Assembly (NCBI GenBank): GCA_964596865.1
Contig: CAZQVW010000006.1
Coordinates: forward strand, 1 to 23,008
Source of the DNA: UBA6382 sp964596865
GTDB lineage: Bacteria > Bacteroidota > Bacteroidia > Bacteroidales > Bacteroidaceae
Direction: 5' to 3'
DNA: 23,008 bases
The number at the start of each line of letters is the position of its first letter. Within the stretch, counting starts at the first letter, position 1. The position numbers and the translations under genes were made by a program. This document shows positions 15,258 to 22,648 of the stretch, piece by piece. Below the pieces are notes generated by a model, which had not been told where the DNA came from, did not search any database, and was given only the letters and a program-made list of their open reading frames with translations.

Positions 15258-15369
15258 GCGCCATAAAGCTAACGCTCCTTTCGGTGCGCAGCAGCGTTCC
15301 CTTCGGTGTGTTGCAACACTCCCTTCGGTGCGCAGCAGCACTCCCCTCGGTGCGTTAGCTTTAGGGCGC
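15258..15369. repeat. 112-nt quasi-palindrome containing a 22-bp repeat array
   Basis: A terminal stem pairs 15258-15262 with 15365-15369 (5 bp) and 15264-15275 with 15352-15363 (12 bp), interrupted by one A-G mismatch. Inside, TTCGGTG or CTCGGTG recurs at 15280, 15302, 15324 and 15346, exactly 22 bp apart. The centre of the whole, at 15313.5, is also the centre of the perfect palindrome GTGTTGCAACAC (15308-15319). Mirror pairs continue through the interior in short blocks (GG/CC, GC/GC with A-A mismatches). It could form a long imperfect hairpin or cruciform, or an RNA with repeated hairpins. Confidence 0.8.
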
Positions 15370-15406
15370 GGAAAATTCGCCCCGTGTGGGGAAATTTCTG
15401 TTCCGC
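15368..15406. repeat. Second hairpin directly after the quasi-palindrome
   Basis: GCGGAA (15368-15373) pairs with TTCCGC (15401-15406), and the inner CCCC (15380-15383) pairs with GGGG (15388-15391) around a GTGT loop. AT-rich sequence between the two stems is partly self-complementary. No T-run follows on either strand, so it is not an obvious terminator. Confidence 0.5.
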
Positions 15407-15458
15407 AACGCGAAAAAATCAAACCACAACGGGTGGAGAAACAATTATTGCTGTCTAC

Positions 15459-15503
15459 TAAAATAAGATAAGTGTTATTATAAAATAAGATAAGTGTTGA
15501 TTA
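15459..15503. repeat. Two 22-bp tandem repeats (AT-rich)
   Basis: The 18-mer TAAAATAAGATAAGTGTT occurs at 15459 and 15481, giving a 22-bp period. It lies between the GC-rich repeat block and the promoter of the amidase gene. I see no protein-coding or promoter match within it. Confidence 0.75.
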
Positions 15504-15659
15504 TTGGCCATGCAGGGGCGGGTTTGCGCATTCGTTCGGCCCTTTTCCCGCGACTCTGCGCAATCCTGCGCCGGTGCTCTAAATCTGTGCGTGGTAGATA
15601 AATAAGCGCCTTTTCAACAACTTCTTAATGACGCGGGGCGGGGTGTGGGGAAAAATGCC

Positions 15660-15667
15660 TAACTTTG
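15660..15667 (+). promoter_or_regulatory. -7 box of the amidohydrolase promoter
   Basis: TAACTTTG fits TAnnTTTG and lies 24 bp before the ATG at 15692, placing transcription start around 15673. No clear TTTG is present at the upstream position. The match matters for the gene start because an in-frame TTG at 15665 lies inside this box. Confidence 0.5.
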
Positions 15668-15691
15668 CGGTCGGAAAAAATCACGTGGCGC

Positions 15692-16585
15692 ATGAGCGAG
15701 AAGATGATAAGAGTGGCTATGGTGCAGCAGCACAATACGGCGGATGTGGAAGATAATGTCCGCCGATTGGATAAGGCTGTGGGGCAAGCCAAAAAGATGG
15801 GCGCAGACTTGGTGGTGTTGCAAGAATTGCACGACACGCTCTATTTCTGTCAAGAGGAGGATGTGGATGCTTTTGATTTGGCGGTGCCAATCCCCGGCTT
15901 GGCCTCGCAGCACTACTCACAGTTGGCCAAGGATAACGGTGTGGTTTTGGTTTGTTCGCTGTTTGAGAAGCGGGCTGCCGGTCTCTACCACAATACGGCC
16001 CTTGTCTTCGACCGCGATGGTTCGCTATGCGGCCGCTACCGCAAGATGCATATCCCCGATGACCCCGGGTATTACGAAAAATTCTATTTCACCCCGGGAG
16101 ACCTGGGCTTTGTGCCCATCCATACCAGCATTGCCACTCTCGGCGTGATGGTTTGCTGGGATCAGTGGTATCCCGAGGCTGCGCGACTGATGGCTTTGCG
16201 CGGAGCGGAGGTGCTAATCTATCCCACTGCTATCGGTTATGACGCGCGCGACACAATTGCCGAGCAGCAGCGCCAGAGAGAGGCGTGGACTACGGTGCAG
16301 CGCGGTCATGCTGTGGCCAACGGATTGCCCGTGGTGGCCGTGAATAGGGTGGGGATGGAGCCAAACCCGCATAATGAGAAGGACGGCATAGTCTTTTGGG
16401 GTAGCAGTTTCGCGTGTGGGCCGCAGGGCGAGATTCTTTGCCGGTTGCCCGAAGATAAAGAGGCCGTGGAGGTGGTGGATGTGTCTTTAAGTCGCAGTGA
16501 GGCGGTGAGGCGCTGGTGGCCATTTCTGCGCGACCGCCGCATTGACGCTTACGCTTCCCTCACCAGTCGCTATGACGAACAATGA
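15692..16585 (+). CDS. aguB: N-carbamoylputrescine amidase-like carbon-nitrogen hydrolase
   Basis: This nitrilase-superfamily enzyme is expected to hydrolyse N-carbamoylputrescine to putrescine, CO2 and ammonia, the last step of agmatine-derived polyamine synthesis. The 297 residues carry the Glu-Lys-Cys triad: Glu45 in LQELHD, Lys118 in RKMHIPDDPG and Cys155 in VCWDQWYPE. The motifs KMHIPDDPGYYEKFYFTPGD and QQRQREAWTTVQRGHAVANG are characteristic of the AguB subgroup. The usual partner, agmatine deiminase (aguA), is not next to it. I chose ATG 15692 because the longer TTG start falls in the promoter box. ATG 15704 is also possible. A terminator follows directly. Confidence 0.9.
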   Translation: MSEKMIRVAMVQQHNTADVEDNVRRLDKAVGQAKKMGADLVVLQELHDTLYFCQEEDVDAFDLAVPIPGLASQHYSQLAKDNGVVLVCSLFEKRAAGLYHNTALVFDRDGSLCGRYRKMHIPDDPGYYEKFYFTPGDLGFVPIHTSIATLGVMVCWDQWYPEAARLMALRGAEVLIYPTAIGYDARDTIAEQQRQREAWTTVQRGHAVANGLPVVAVNRVGMEPNPHNEKDGIVFWGSSFACGPQGEILCRLPEDKEAVEVVDVSLSRSEAVRRWWPFLRDRRIDAYASLTSRYDEQ

Positions 16586-16589
16586 TACA

Positions 16590-16629
16590 AGGCCCCTTGC
16601 CCCCAATCCCGCGAGGGGCCTCTTTATTT
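16590..16629 (+). terminator. Intrinsic terminator after the amidase gene
   Basis: AGGCCCCT (16590-16597) pairs with AGGGGCCT (16614-16621), followed by the T-rich tail CTTTATTT. It begins within 5 bp of the amidase stop codon and separates this gene from dapF. Confidence 0.75.
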
Positions 16630-16734
16630 GCTCAATGCATATTGCAAATTTGCGGAATTTTTGTCGTGTCAGTGAGTTTTATAAAGAAGCTGGGCTGAAA
16701 ACGTAGAAATATTTAAGAAAACCGCGGAATTTTA

Positions 16735-16764
16735 TTGACAAATGAAAGATTAATGCTAATTTTG
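16735..16764 (+). promoter_or_regulatory. Bacteroidota-type promoter for dapF
   Basis: TTG (16735-16737) is followed after 19 bp by TAATTTTG (16757-16764), a full match to the TTG / TAnnTTTG pattern. Transcription should begin near 16770, about 27 nt before the dapF ATG. A TTG at 16767 in the dapF frame is therefore unlikely to be the start. Confidence 0.7.
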
Positions 16765-16796
16765 CATTGAAAATAATAAACGAAACGAACACGAAG

Positions 16797-17726
16797 ATGA
16801 ACACAATCCGTTTTACCAAGATGCATGGCGCAGGCAACGACTATGTCTATGTGAATGCTATGGAGCAGAGCATAGCCCATCCGGAGAAGAAGGCAATCCT
16901 TTGGAGCGACAGGCATAAAGGTATCGGTAGCGATGGGCTGATTCTCATCTGCCCCTCTGATGTGGCCGATTGCCGTATGCGTATGTTCAACGCCGATGGG
17001 AGCGAGGGCCGCATGTGTGGCAATGGAGTGAGATGTGTGGCCAAATTTGTGGTGGATAATGGGATTGTAAACGGTGATGAGGTTAGCGTGGAGACTTTGG
17101 CCGGCATCAAGAAGGTGAAGGTATGGAAAGACGCCGAGGGGCGTGTCTATAAGGCCCGTGTGGATATGGGCAATCCCGCGCTGGATGACCGCTCACAGTT
17201 TAATCCCGATGCAATCAGCGCTGGCGCCGATTCTAAATGCGCCGCGGATGATGCAAAAGGTGGGCTTAATGGGCATAATGAGCCTATTATGCCTAAAATG
17301 CCGATTATGCCCACGCATGTCGCCACATCCCTTGGGCAATACGACGGTTATTTTGTGAGTATGGGCAACCCCCATTTCGTAATCTTCGTGGATAATATAA
17401 ATAATGTGGCACTGGAGAAGGAAGGGCCCGTGCTGGAAACGGCCGAAATCTTTCCCGAACGGTGTAATATCGAGTTTGCCGAGCCCAAGGGCGATGGCGT
17501 TTTCCGCACAAGGGTGTGGGAGCGCGGCAGTGGTATCACTCAGGCTTGCGGAACGGGCGCTTGCGCCACTGCGGTGGCGGCAATCCTCTCTCATAGGGCT
17601 CAAGGCCATGCCGTTATCCGCATGGACGGCGGTGATTTGGAGATTGATTGGGATGGAAACGGTCCTGTCTTTCTCACAGGTCCCGCCCAGACAGTCTTTG
17701 AAGGCGAGATAACGGCGGAAGAATGA
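16797..17726 (+). CDS. dapF: Diaminopimelate epimerase
   Basis: DapF interconverts LL- and meso-diaminopimelate, supplying peptidoglycan cross-links and lysine synthesis. The two catalytic cysteines are Cys74 in RMCGNGVRC and Cys251 in QACGTGACAT. The N-terminal KMHGAGNDYVYV and SMGNPHFVIF are also typical. At 309 residues it is about 30 longer than usual. The excess falls between the two half-domains (about 141-178), in a low-complexity stretch containing PIMPKMPIMP encoded by palindromic DNA. Start ATG 16797 fits the promoter at 16735-16764. dapL follows after 175 bp without a clear promoter or terminator, suggesting a shared transcript. Confidence 0.95.
   Translation: MNTIRFTKMHGAGNDYVYVNAMEQSIAHPEKKAILWSDRHKGIGSDGLILICPSDVADCRMRMFNADGSEGRMCGNGVRCVAKFVVDNGIVNGDEVSVETLAGIKKVKVWKDAEGRVYKARVDMGNPALDDRSQFNPDAISAGADSKCAADDAKGGLNGHNEPIMPKMPIMPTHVATSLGQYDGYFVSMGNPHFVIFVDNINNVALEKEGPVLETAEIFPERCNIEFAEPKGDGVFRTRVWERGSGITQACGTGACATAVAAILSHRAQGHAVIRMDGGDLEIDWDGNGPVFLTGPAQTVFEGEITAEE
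17271..17312. repeat. Nested inverted repeats within the dapF insert
   Basis: GGGCATAAT (17271-17279) has its complement ATTATGCCC at 17304-17312, and a nearer 8-bp complement ATTATGCC at 17286-17293. The same short motif is thus present three times in two orientations. It encodes the Met/Pro-rich extra residues in DapF and resembles a palindromic unit inserted in frame. Confidence 0.6.
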
Positions 17727-17749
17727 GAATAGGAGGTATTATATATAAT

Positions 17750-17810
17750 GTGTAGCAATTATAATAAGGTGTAGCGATAATAATATAAGGTGTGACAATA
17801 ATAATATAAG
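17750..17810. repeat. Tandem AT-rich 19/21/21-bp repeats between dapF and dapL
   Basis: Units beginning GTGTAG or GTGTGA and ending TATAAG or TAATAAG run 17750-17768, 17769-17789 and 17790-17810; a partial fourth unit, GTAAGGC, follows. No TAnnTTTG box is present in the 175-bp gap. The repeats could be spacer DNA or binding sites for a regulator of dapL-glnN. Confidence 0.7.
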
Positions 17811-17901
17811 GTAAGGCACAGGGTATCTCGGGTCATGCGGTAGTAAAATCGCGTCTTTCCCACCCTAAAAGCCTCGCCTGCCTACAAAAAACAGAGATAC
17901 T

Positions 17902-19128
17902 ATGATTAAACTGAATGATAATTTCCTTAAGCTCCAAAAGAGCTACCTTTTTGTAACGGTGGCGCAGAAAGTGGCCGCCTTTAAGGACGCCCACCCCGAG
18001 GCCCGCGTAATCTCTCTGGGCATTGGCGATGTTACGCAACCGCTGGCCCCTGCTGTAATCGAGGCAATGCATCGCGCTGTGGACGAGATGGCTGATGAGA
18101 AGACCTTTCGCGGCTACGGCCCCGAGCACGGTTACGCATTCCTGCGTCAAGCAATCATCAAGGGCGATTTCCAACCGCGCGGAATCGACCTCAAGGAGAA
18201 CGAAATCTTTGTGAACGATGGCGCCAAGAGCGATACCGGTAATATCGGCGACATCCTTTCTCTCCACAACACGATTGGCGTTACCGACCCCATCTATCCT
18301 GTCTATATCGACAGTAATGTGATGTGCGGCAGGGCGGGCGATTTGACTGACGGCAAATTCTCTAATATCCATTATATGCCCTGTACGGCCGAAAACCACT
18401 TTGTGGCCGCCATACCCGATAAGCCCGTGGATATTATCTATCTCTGTTATCCCAACAACCCCACTGGCACGGTTATCACCCGCCCGCAGTTGAAAAAGTG
18501 GGTGGATTATGCACGGGAAAACGGGTCGCTGATAATGTATGACGCTGCATACGAGGCTTATATCCGTGATCCCGAGATTCCTCATTCCATTTATGAGATT
18601 GAGGGCGCCAAGGAGTGTGCTATCGAGTTTCATAGTTTCTCAAAGACGGCCGGCTTCACGGGTGTGCGCTGCGGTTATACCGTTGTGCCGGAGGCTGTGA
18701 AAGCCCTCGCCGCCAATGGTGAGCGCATGGAGCTAAATCCTTTGTGGGAGCGCCGCCAAAGCACAAAATTCAACGGCACATCATATATTACCCAGCGCGG
18801 CGCCGAGGCTGTGTACAGTGAAAAGGGGCGCAAGCAGGTGAAGGAGACCATCGATTACTATATGGAGAACGCCCGCATCATGCTGGAGGCGCTCCACGAG
18901 ATAGGATTAGAGACCTATGGCGGACAAAACGCACCCTATATCTGGCTGAAGACGCCCAATGGCATGAGCAGCTGGGATATGTTCGACCACCTCTTGTCCT
19001 CCACCCACCTTGTCTGCACTCCCGGCGTGGGCTTCGGCCCCAGCGGGGAAGGCTATGTCCGCCTCACCACCTTCGGCAGGCGTCAAGACTGCCTTGAGGC
19101 GATGGATAGGATTCGCAAACAACTCTAA
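17902..19128 (+). CDS. dapL: LL-diaminopimelate aminotransferase
   Basis: DapL converts tetrahydrodipicolinate directly to LL-diaminopimelate using glutamate as amino donor, bypassing the acylated dapD-C-E steps. The 408 residues match the family length of about 410. They show SLGIGDVTQPLAP (38-50), the cofactor-region PNNPTGT (184-190), MYDAAYEAY (212-220) and the PLP-binding lysine Lys248 in SFSKTAGFTG. The next enzyme, DapF, is encoded just upstream, and glutamine synthetase starts 45 bp downstream. The three probably form one nitrogen/diaminopimelate operon. Confidence 0.96.
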   Translation: MIKLNDNFLKLQKSYLFVTVAQKVAAFKDAHPEARVISLGIGDVTQPLAPAVIEAMHRAVDEMADEKTFRGYGPEHGYAFLRQAIIKGDFQPRGIDLKENEIFVNDGAKSDTGNIGDILSLHNTIGVTDPIYPVYIDSNVMCGRAGDLTDGKFSNIHYMPCTAENHFVAAIPDKPVDIIYLCYPNNPTGTVITRPQLKKWVDYARENGSLIMYDAAYEAYIRDPEIPHSIYEIEGAKECAIEFHSFSKTAGFTGVRCGYTVVPEAVKALAANGERMELNPLWERRQSTKFNGTSYITQRGAEAVYSEKGRKQVKETIDYYMENARIMLEALHEIGLETYGGQNAPYIWLKTPNGMSSWDMFDHLLSSTHLVCTPGVGFGPSGEGYVRLTTFGRRQDCLEAMDRIRKQL

Positions 19129-19173
19129 CTCAGTACAAACGAAAATAAGAAAACAATTATAAAACCACTGTTT

Positions 19174-21363
19174 ATGGCAAGATTGAGATTCAATGTAGTG
19201 GAGACGGCTTTCAAGAAGAAAGCCATGGATGTGGAGGCGCCAAAGGAGCGTCCCTCCGAGTATTTCGCCAAGTATGTCTTTAACAAAGAAAAGATGTTCA
19301 AGTATCTCTCGTTGGATACCTACAACAAACTGTGCGACGCCATCGAAAACGGCACTCGCCTCGACCTCTCCGTGGCCGACGAGATTGCCGCCGGAATGAA
19401 GCGCTGGGCGGAAGGATTTGGAGTGACGCATATCACCCACTGGTTCCAGCCTCTCACTGAAGGCACCGCCGAGAAGCATGACGCGTTCATCGAGCACGAT
19501 CTCAAGGGCGGTATGATTGAGGAATTTACCGGCAAATCCCTGGTGCAGCAGGAGCCCGATGCCAGTTCTTTCCCCTCCGGCGGTATTCGCTCCACATTTG
19601 AAGCCCGCGGCTACAGTGCTTGGGATCCCGCTTCGCCCGTCTTTGTGATTGGCGACACACTGATGATTCCCACCGTCTTTATCTCCTACACCGGTGAGGC
19701 CCTGGATTACAAAGCTCCGCTGAAGAAGGCCCTCGCCGCCGTGGATAAAGCCGCCACTGCCGTATGCAAATACTTTGATGAGAATGTAACGAAAGTGCAG
19801 GCCAATCTTGGCTGGGAACAAGAGTATTTCCTCGTGGATGAGGGCCTCTATGCTGCGCGCCCCGACCTCCTGCTCACCGGTCGCACCCTCCTCGGCCATG
19901 ATTCTGCCAAAAACCAACAGATGGAAGACCACTATTTCGGAGCTATCCCCGACCGCGTGGCCGAATTTATGAAGGATTTGGAAATTCAGGCCCTGGAATT
20001 GGGAATTCCCTGCAAGACACGCCACAACGAGGTGGCCCCCAACCAGTTTGAGCTCGCTCCAATCTACGAGGAATGCAATCTGGCTGTGGATCATAATATG
20101 CTCATCATGTCTTTGATGCGCAAGATTGCCCGTAAGCACGGTTTTCGCTGCCTGCTACACGAAAAACCCTTCGCCGGTATCAATGGTAGTGGCAAACATG
20201 CCAACTGGTCGCTGTCTACCGACACCGGTACGTTGCTCCACGCCACCGGCAAGACGCCGCAGGATAACCTCCGCTTCCTTGTGTTCGCCGTGGAGACGCT
20301 GATGGCCGTGTATAAGCACAACGGATTGCTCAAGGCTTCCATCATGAGCGCCAGCAACCAGCATCGCCTCGGTGCAAACGAGGCTCCCCCCGCTATCATC
20401 TCCGTCTTTTTGGGCAAGCAGATTTCCGAGGTGCTGGAAAAAGTGGAAAATTCCGCCAATGACGAAATGGTGTCTATCAAGGGCAGCAAAGCGCTCACCG
20501 TGGATATTCCCCAGATACCCGACCTCAAGATTGATTCCACCGATCGCAACCGCACTTCGCCTTTCGCTTTCACCGGCAACCGCTTTGAATTCCGCGCCGT
20601 GGGGTCTCAGGCCAACTGTGCCGAGGCCATGACTGTGCTCAACACCGCTGTGGCCGAGGCTCTCACCTCTTTCAAAGCCCGCGTGGATGAGCATATAGCC
20701 AAGGGCGAGGATAAGACCACCGCTATCATCCGTGTGCTCAGAGACGACATCCGTGCCTGCAAACCTATCCACTTTGAGGGCAACGGCTACTCCGACGAAT
20801 GGAAAGCCGAGGCCAAAAAACGCGGCCTCGACTGCGAGACCTCCTGCCCCCTCATCTTCGACCGCTATCTTGACTCCGCCAGCATCCAAATGTTTGAGAA
20901 CCAAAATGTCATGCATAAACTGGAGCTCAAAGCCCGCAACGAAATCAAATGGGACACCTACACCAAGAAAATCCAAATCGAAGCGCGCGTGCTGGGCGAC
21001 ATGGCTCTAAATCAAATTATCCCTGTGGCCACGAAATATCAGAGCTTGTTGATTGACAACGTGTCGAAGATTGCCGCCACGTTCCCTAAGGATGAGGCTG
21101 ATAAGCTCAATGCCGACAATATGAACATCATTCGCGACATTTCTCGCCACACATCCACCATTATCGAGCAGGTACACGCTATGGTGGAGGCCCGCAAGGT
21201 GGCTAATAAGATTGAAAGCGAGCGCGAGAAAGCCATACAATACCACGACACCGTTCAGCCCTATCTCGACACCATCCGTTATCATGTGGATAAGCTGGAG
21301 CTCATCGTGGAAGACGAACTGTGGGTTCTGCCCAAGTATCGCGAATTGCTTTTCATCAGATAG
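19174..21363 (+). CDS. glnN: Type III glutamine synthetase
   Basis: GlnN makes glutamine from glutamate and ammonia with ATP. At 729 residues it is the long type III form found in Bacteroides and cyanobacteria, not the 470-residue GlnA. Metal and substrate motifs are present: GWEQEYFLVD (213-222), KTRHNEVAPNQFELAP (281-296) and NGSGKHANWS (337-346). The N-terminal ATHITHWFQP-like segment (VTHITHWFQPLTEGTAEKHD) is type III specific. The C-terminal helices (about 640-729) are charged and typical. It follows dapL by 45 bp without a terminator and ends before a clear terminator at 21424-21466. Confidence 0.97.
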   Translation: MARLRFNVVETAFKKKAMDVEAPKERPSEYFAKYVFNKEKMFKYLSLDTYNKLCDAIENGTRLDLSVADEIAAGMKRWAEGFGVTHITHWFQPLTEGTAEKHDAFIEHDLKGGMIEEFTGKSLVQQEPDASSFPSGGIRSTFEARGYSAWDPASPVFVIGDTLMIPTVFISYTGEALDYKAPLKKALAAVDKAATAVCKYFDENVTKVQANLGWEQEYFLVDEGLYAARPDLLLTGRTLLGHDSAKNQQMEDHYFGAIPDRVAEFMKDLEIQALELGIPCKTRHNEVAPNQFELAPIYEECNLAVDHNMLIMSLMRKIARKHGFRCLLHEKPFAGINGSGKHANWSLSTDTGTLLHATGKTPQDNLRFLVFAVETLMAVYKHNGLLKASIMSASNQHRLGANEAPPAIISVFLGKQISEVLEKVENSANDEMVSIKGSKALTVDIPQIPDLKIDSTDRNRTSPFAFTGNRFEFRAVGSQANCAEAMTVLNTAVAEALTSFKARVDEHIAKGEDKTTAIIRVLRDDIRACKPIHFEGNGYSDEWKAEAKKRGLDCETSCPLIFDRYLDSASIQMFENQNVMHKLELKARNEIKWDTYTKKIQIEARVLGDMALNQIIPVATKYQSLLIDNVSKIAATFPKDEADKLNADNMNIIRDISRHTSTIIEQVHAMVEARKVANKIESEREKAIQYHDTVQPYLDTIRYHVDKLELIVEDELWVLPKYRELLFIR

Positions 21364-21423
21364 ATTCTGCTCAAATGCTTGGAAGATAGATACTATCGCT
21401 CCAATTATAAAATAATTTGCTCG

Positions 21424-21466
21424 TATTCCCTGTATGCCGATGGTGTACAGGGAATATTCTTGTCTT
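21424..21466 (+). terminator. Intrinsic terminator after glnN
   Basis: An 11-bp perfect stem (21424-21434 with 21446-21456) around an 11-nt loop is followed by TTCTTGTCTT. It lies 60 bp after the glnN stop and upstream of the ribosomal operon promoter. Confidence 0.7.
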
Positions 21467-21576
21467 GTAGAACACGTTTGGAGGGCAAAAATATAATGGG
21501 AACTGTGTGTGTTGGCATTTTTGTATTGCAGGAATAATTTTTTTCTGCCGCAGAAATGAGAAAAGGTTGCGCTGGC

Positions 21577-21607
21577 TTTGCCAATTTAGGAAAAATATGT
21601 AATTTTG
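21577..21607 (+). promoter_or_regulatory. Bacteroidota-type promoter for the rplM-rpsI operon
   Basis: TTTG (21577-21580) is followed after 19 bp by TAATTTTG (21600-21607), a full consensus match and the best promoter in the window. Transcription should begin near 21613. Confidence 0.8.
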
Positions 21608-21612
21608 CGCGC

Positions 21613-21761
21613 CGATTATTATCAACGGGCCTGAAATGGTAAGGGCCTCTGAAAAGAAAAGGTGTCTCTTCGGCGTATGGCTGTGCCCGCTTTTGGCCGA
21701 GCGGTGCGGCTTGAGGCGCAGGGGAGATGCGATTAGTAGTAACAATTAAACAACAATTGAA
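21613..21761 (+). promoter_or_regulatory. Long 5' leader of rplM, possible ribosomal-protein leader RNA
   Basis: About 149 nt lie between the predicted transcription start and the rplM GTG. The segment includes a short hairpin (CCGCT 21687-21691 with AGCGG 21700-21704), two GGGCCT copies near 21629 and 21649, and a G-rich stretch. It then turns to A-rich sequence before the start codon. Ribosomal operons often carry such leaders as binding sites for their own products, but I cannot fold or align it here. Confidence 0.4.
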
Positions 21762-22223
21762 GTGAACACTTTAAGTTACAAAACCATTTCTGCCAACAAA
21801 GAGACAGTGCAGAAAGAATGGGTTGTAGTGGACGCCACAGACCAGGTTCTGGGTCGTCTGGGCTCAAAGGTTGCAAAACTTTTGCGCGGCAAGTATAAGC
21901 CCAACTTCACTCCTCACGTGGATTGCGGCGACAATGTGATTATTGTCAATGCCGACAAGGTGAAGATGACGGGTAAAAAATGGACAGAGCGTATTTATTA
22001 TTCCTACACAGGCTATCCTGGTGGTCAGAGGGAGCATACTCCCGCCAGCATTATGGCAAAGCCCAATGGAGCCGACCGTCTGCTTAGGCGTGTGGTGAAA
22101 GGTATGCTGCCCAAAAACAAGTTGGGCGCTAAGCTCTTGGGCAACCTTTATATATATGAAGGCTCCGATCACAAGCATGAGGCACAGCAGCCTAAGGTAA
22201 TCGATATTAATCAGTATAAATAA
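21762..22223 (+). CDS. rplM: 50S ribosomal protein L13
   Basis: L13 is an early-assembly protein of the large ribosomal subunit. The 153 residues contain EWVVVDATDQVLGRLGSKVAKLLRGK, the VDCGDNVIIVNADKV strand, YTGYPGGQRE and RRVVKGMLPKNKLGAKLLGNLYIY, all diagnostic. The start is GTG at 21762, giving MNTLSYKTISANKE, which matches the N terminus of Bacteroides L13 as I remember it; no in-frame ATG offers a better start. rpsI begins 14 bp downstream, the usual rplM-rpsI pairing. Confidence 0.98.
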   Translation: MNTLSYKTISANKETVQKEWVVVDATDQVLGRLGSKVAKLLRGKYKPNFTPHVDCGDNVIIVNADKVKMTGKKWTERIYYSYTGYPGGQREHTPASIMAKPNGADRLLRRVVKGMLPKNKLGAKLLGNLYIYEGSDHKHEAQQPKVIDINQYK

Positions 22224-22237
22224 ACACAGAGAAGAGC

Positions 22238-22624
22238 ATGGAAGTAATAAATGCATTAGGCCGCCGCAAGAGCGCCGTAGCACGCGTCTATGTTACCGAG
22301 GGTTCCGGTAAGATTACAATCAATAAGCGCGACATCACCGAATATTTCCCTTCTGCCATCCTCCAGTATGTGGTGAAGCAACCGCTGGAGACTCTGGAAG
22401 CCGCAGATAAATACGACATCAAGCTAAATATCGTGGGCGGTGGTTTCACCGGTCAGAGCCAAGCCGCTCGTTTGGCTATTGCCCGCGCGTTGGTGAAGAT
22501 TAATGCCGATGATAAGTCGGCCCTTCGCAAGCAAGGCTTTATGACACGCGACAGCCGCGAGGTGGAAAGGAAAAAACCAGGACGCCCCAAGGCAAGACGC
22601 AGATTCCAATTCAGCAAGCGTTAG
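22238..22624 (+). CDS. rpsI: 30S ribosomal protein S9
   Basis: S9 is a small-subunit protein whose basic C-terminal tail reaches the P-site tRNA. The 128 residues have NALGRRKSAVARVYV at the N terminus, the GGGFTGQSQAARLAIARAL core and the terminal RDSREVERKKPGRPKARRRFQFSKR ending in the conserved Lys-Arg. It is 14 bp from rplM and certainly co-transcribed with it. rpsB follows after a 263-bp gap that has its own possible promoter. Confidence 0.98.
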   Translation: MEVINALGRRKSAVARVYVTEGSGKITINKRDITEYFPSAILQYVVKQPLETLEAADKYDIKLNIVGGGFTGQSQAARLAIARALVKINADDKSALRKQGFMTRDSREVERKKPGRPKARRRFQFSKR

Positions 22625-22648
22625 TTGGACATCGTGCAGGGGCTTTGT

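Noticed and set aside
15189..15352. Possible CRISPR array
   Set aside because: Repeats of 21-22 bp are contiguous with no unique spacers of 30 bp or more, and no cas genes are nearby.
15168..15422. 84-codon minus-strand frame with FARGKxx heptapeptide repeats
   Set aside because: The frame arises from the 21-bp intergenic repeat and the quasi-palindrome. The 22-bp array would break heptad phasing, and there is no plausible start context or signal.
15665..15691. Upstream TTG start for the amidase gene
   Set aside because: It falls within the TAACTTTG promoter box, so it would not be in the transcript; ATG 15692 is better.
16767..16796. Upstream TTG start for dapF
   Set aside because: It lies at or before the predicted transcription start, and the family N terminus begins at MNTIRFTKMHG.
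17833..18633. Minus-strand open frame of 266 codons opposite dapL
   Set aside because: It is the antisense shadow of dapL, with no recognisable motif.
18907..20139. Long minus-strand open frame of 410 codons across dapL and glnN
   Set aside because: It lies opposite two unmistakable plus-strand enzymes, its translation matches no family I know, and it follows from the codon bias of the true genes.
20155..20976. Minus-strand open frame of 273 codons opposite glnN
   Set aside because: It is the antisense shadow of glnN; the glycine- and histidine-rich translation has no family features.
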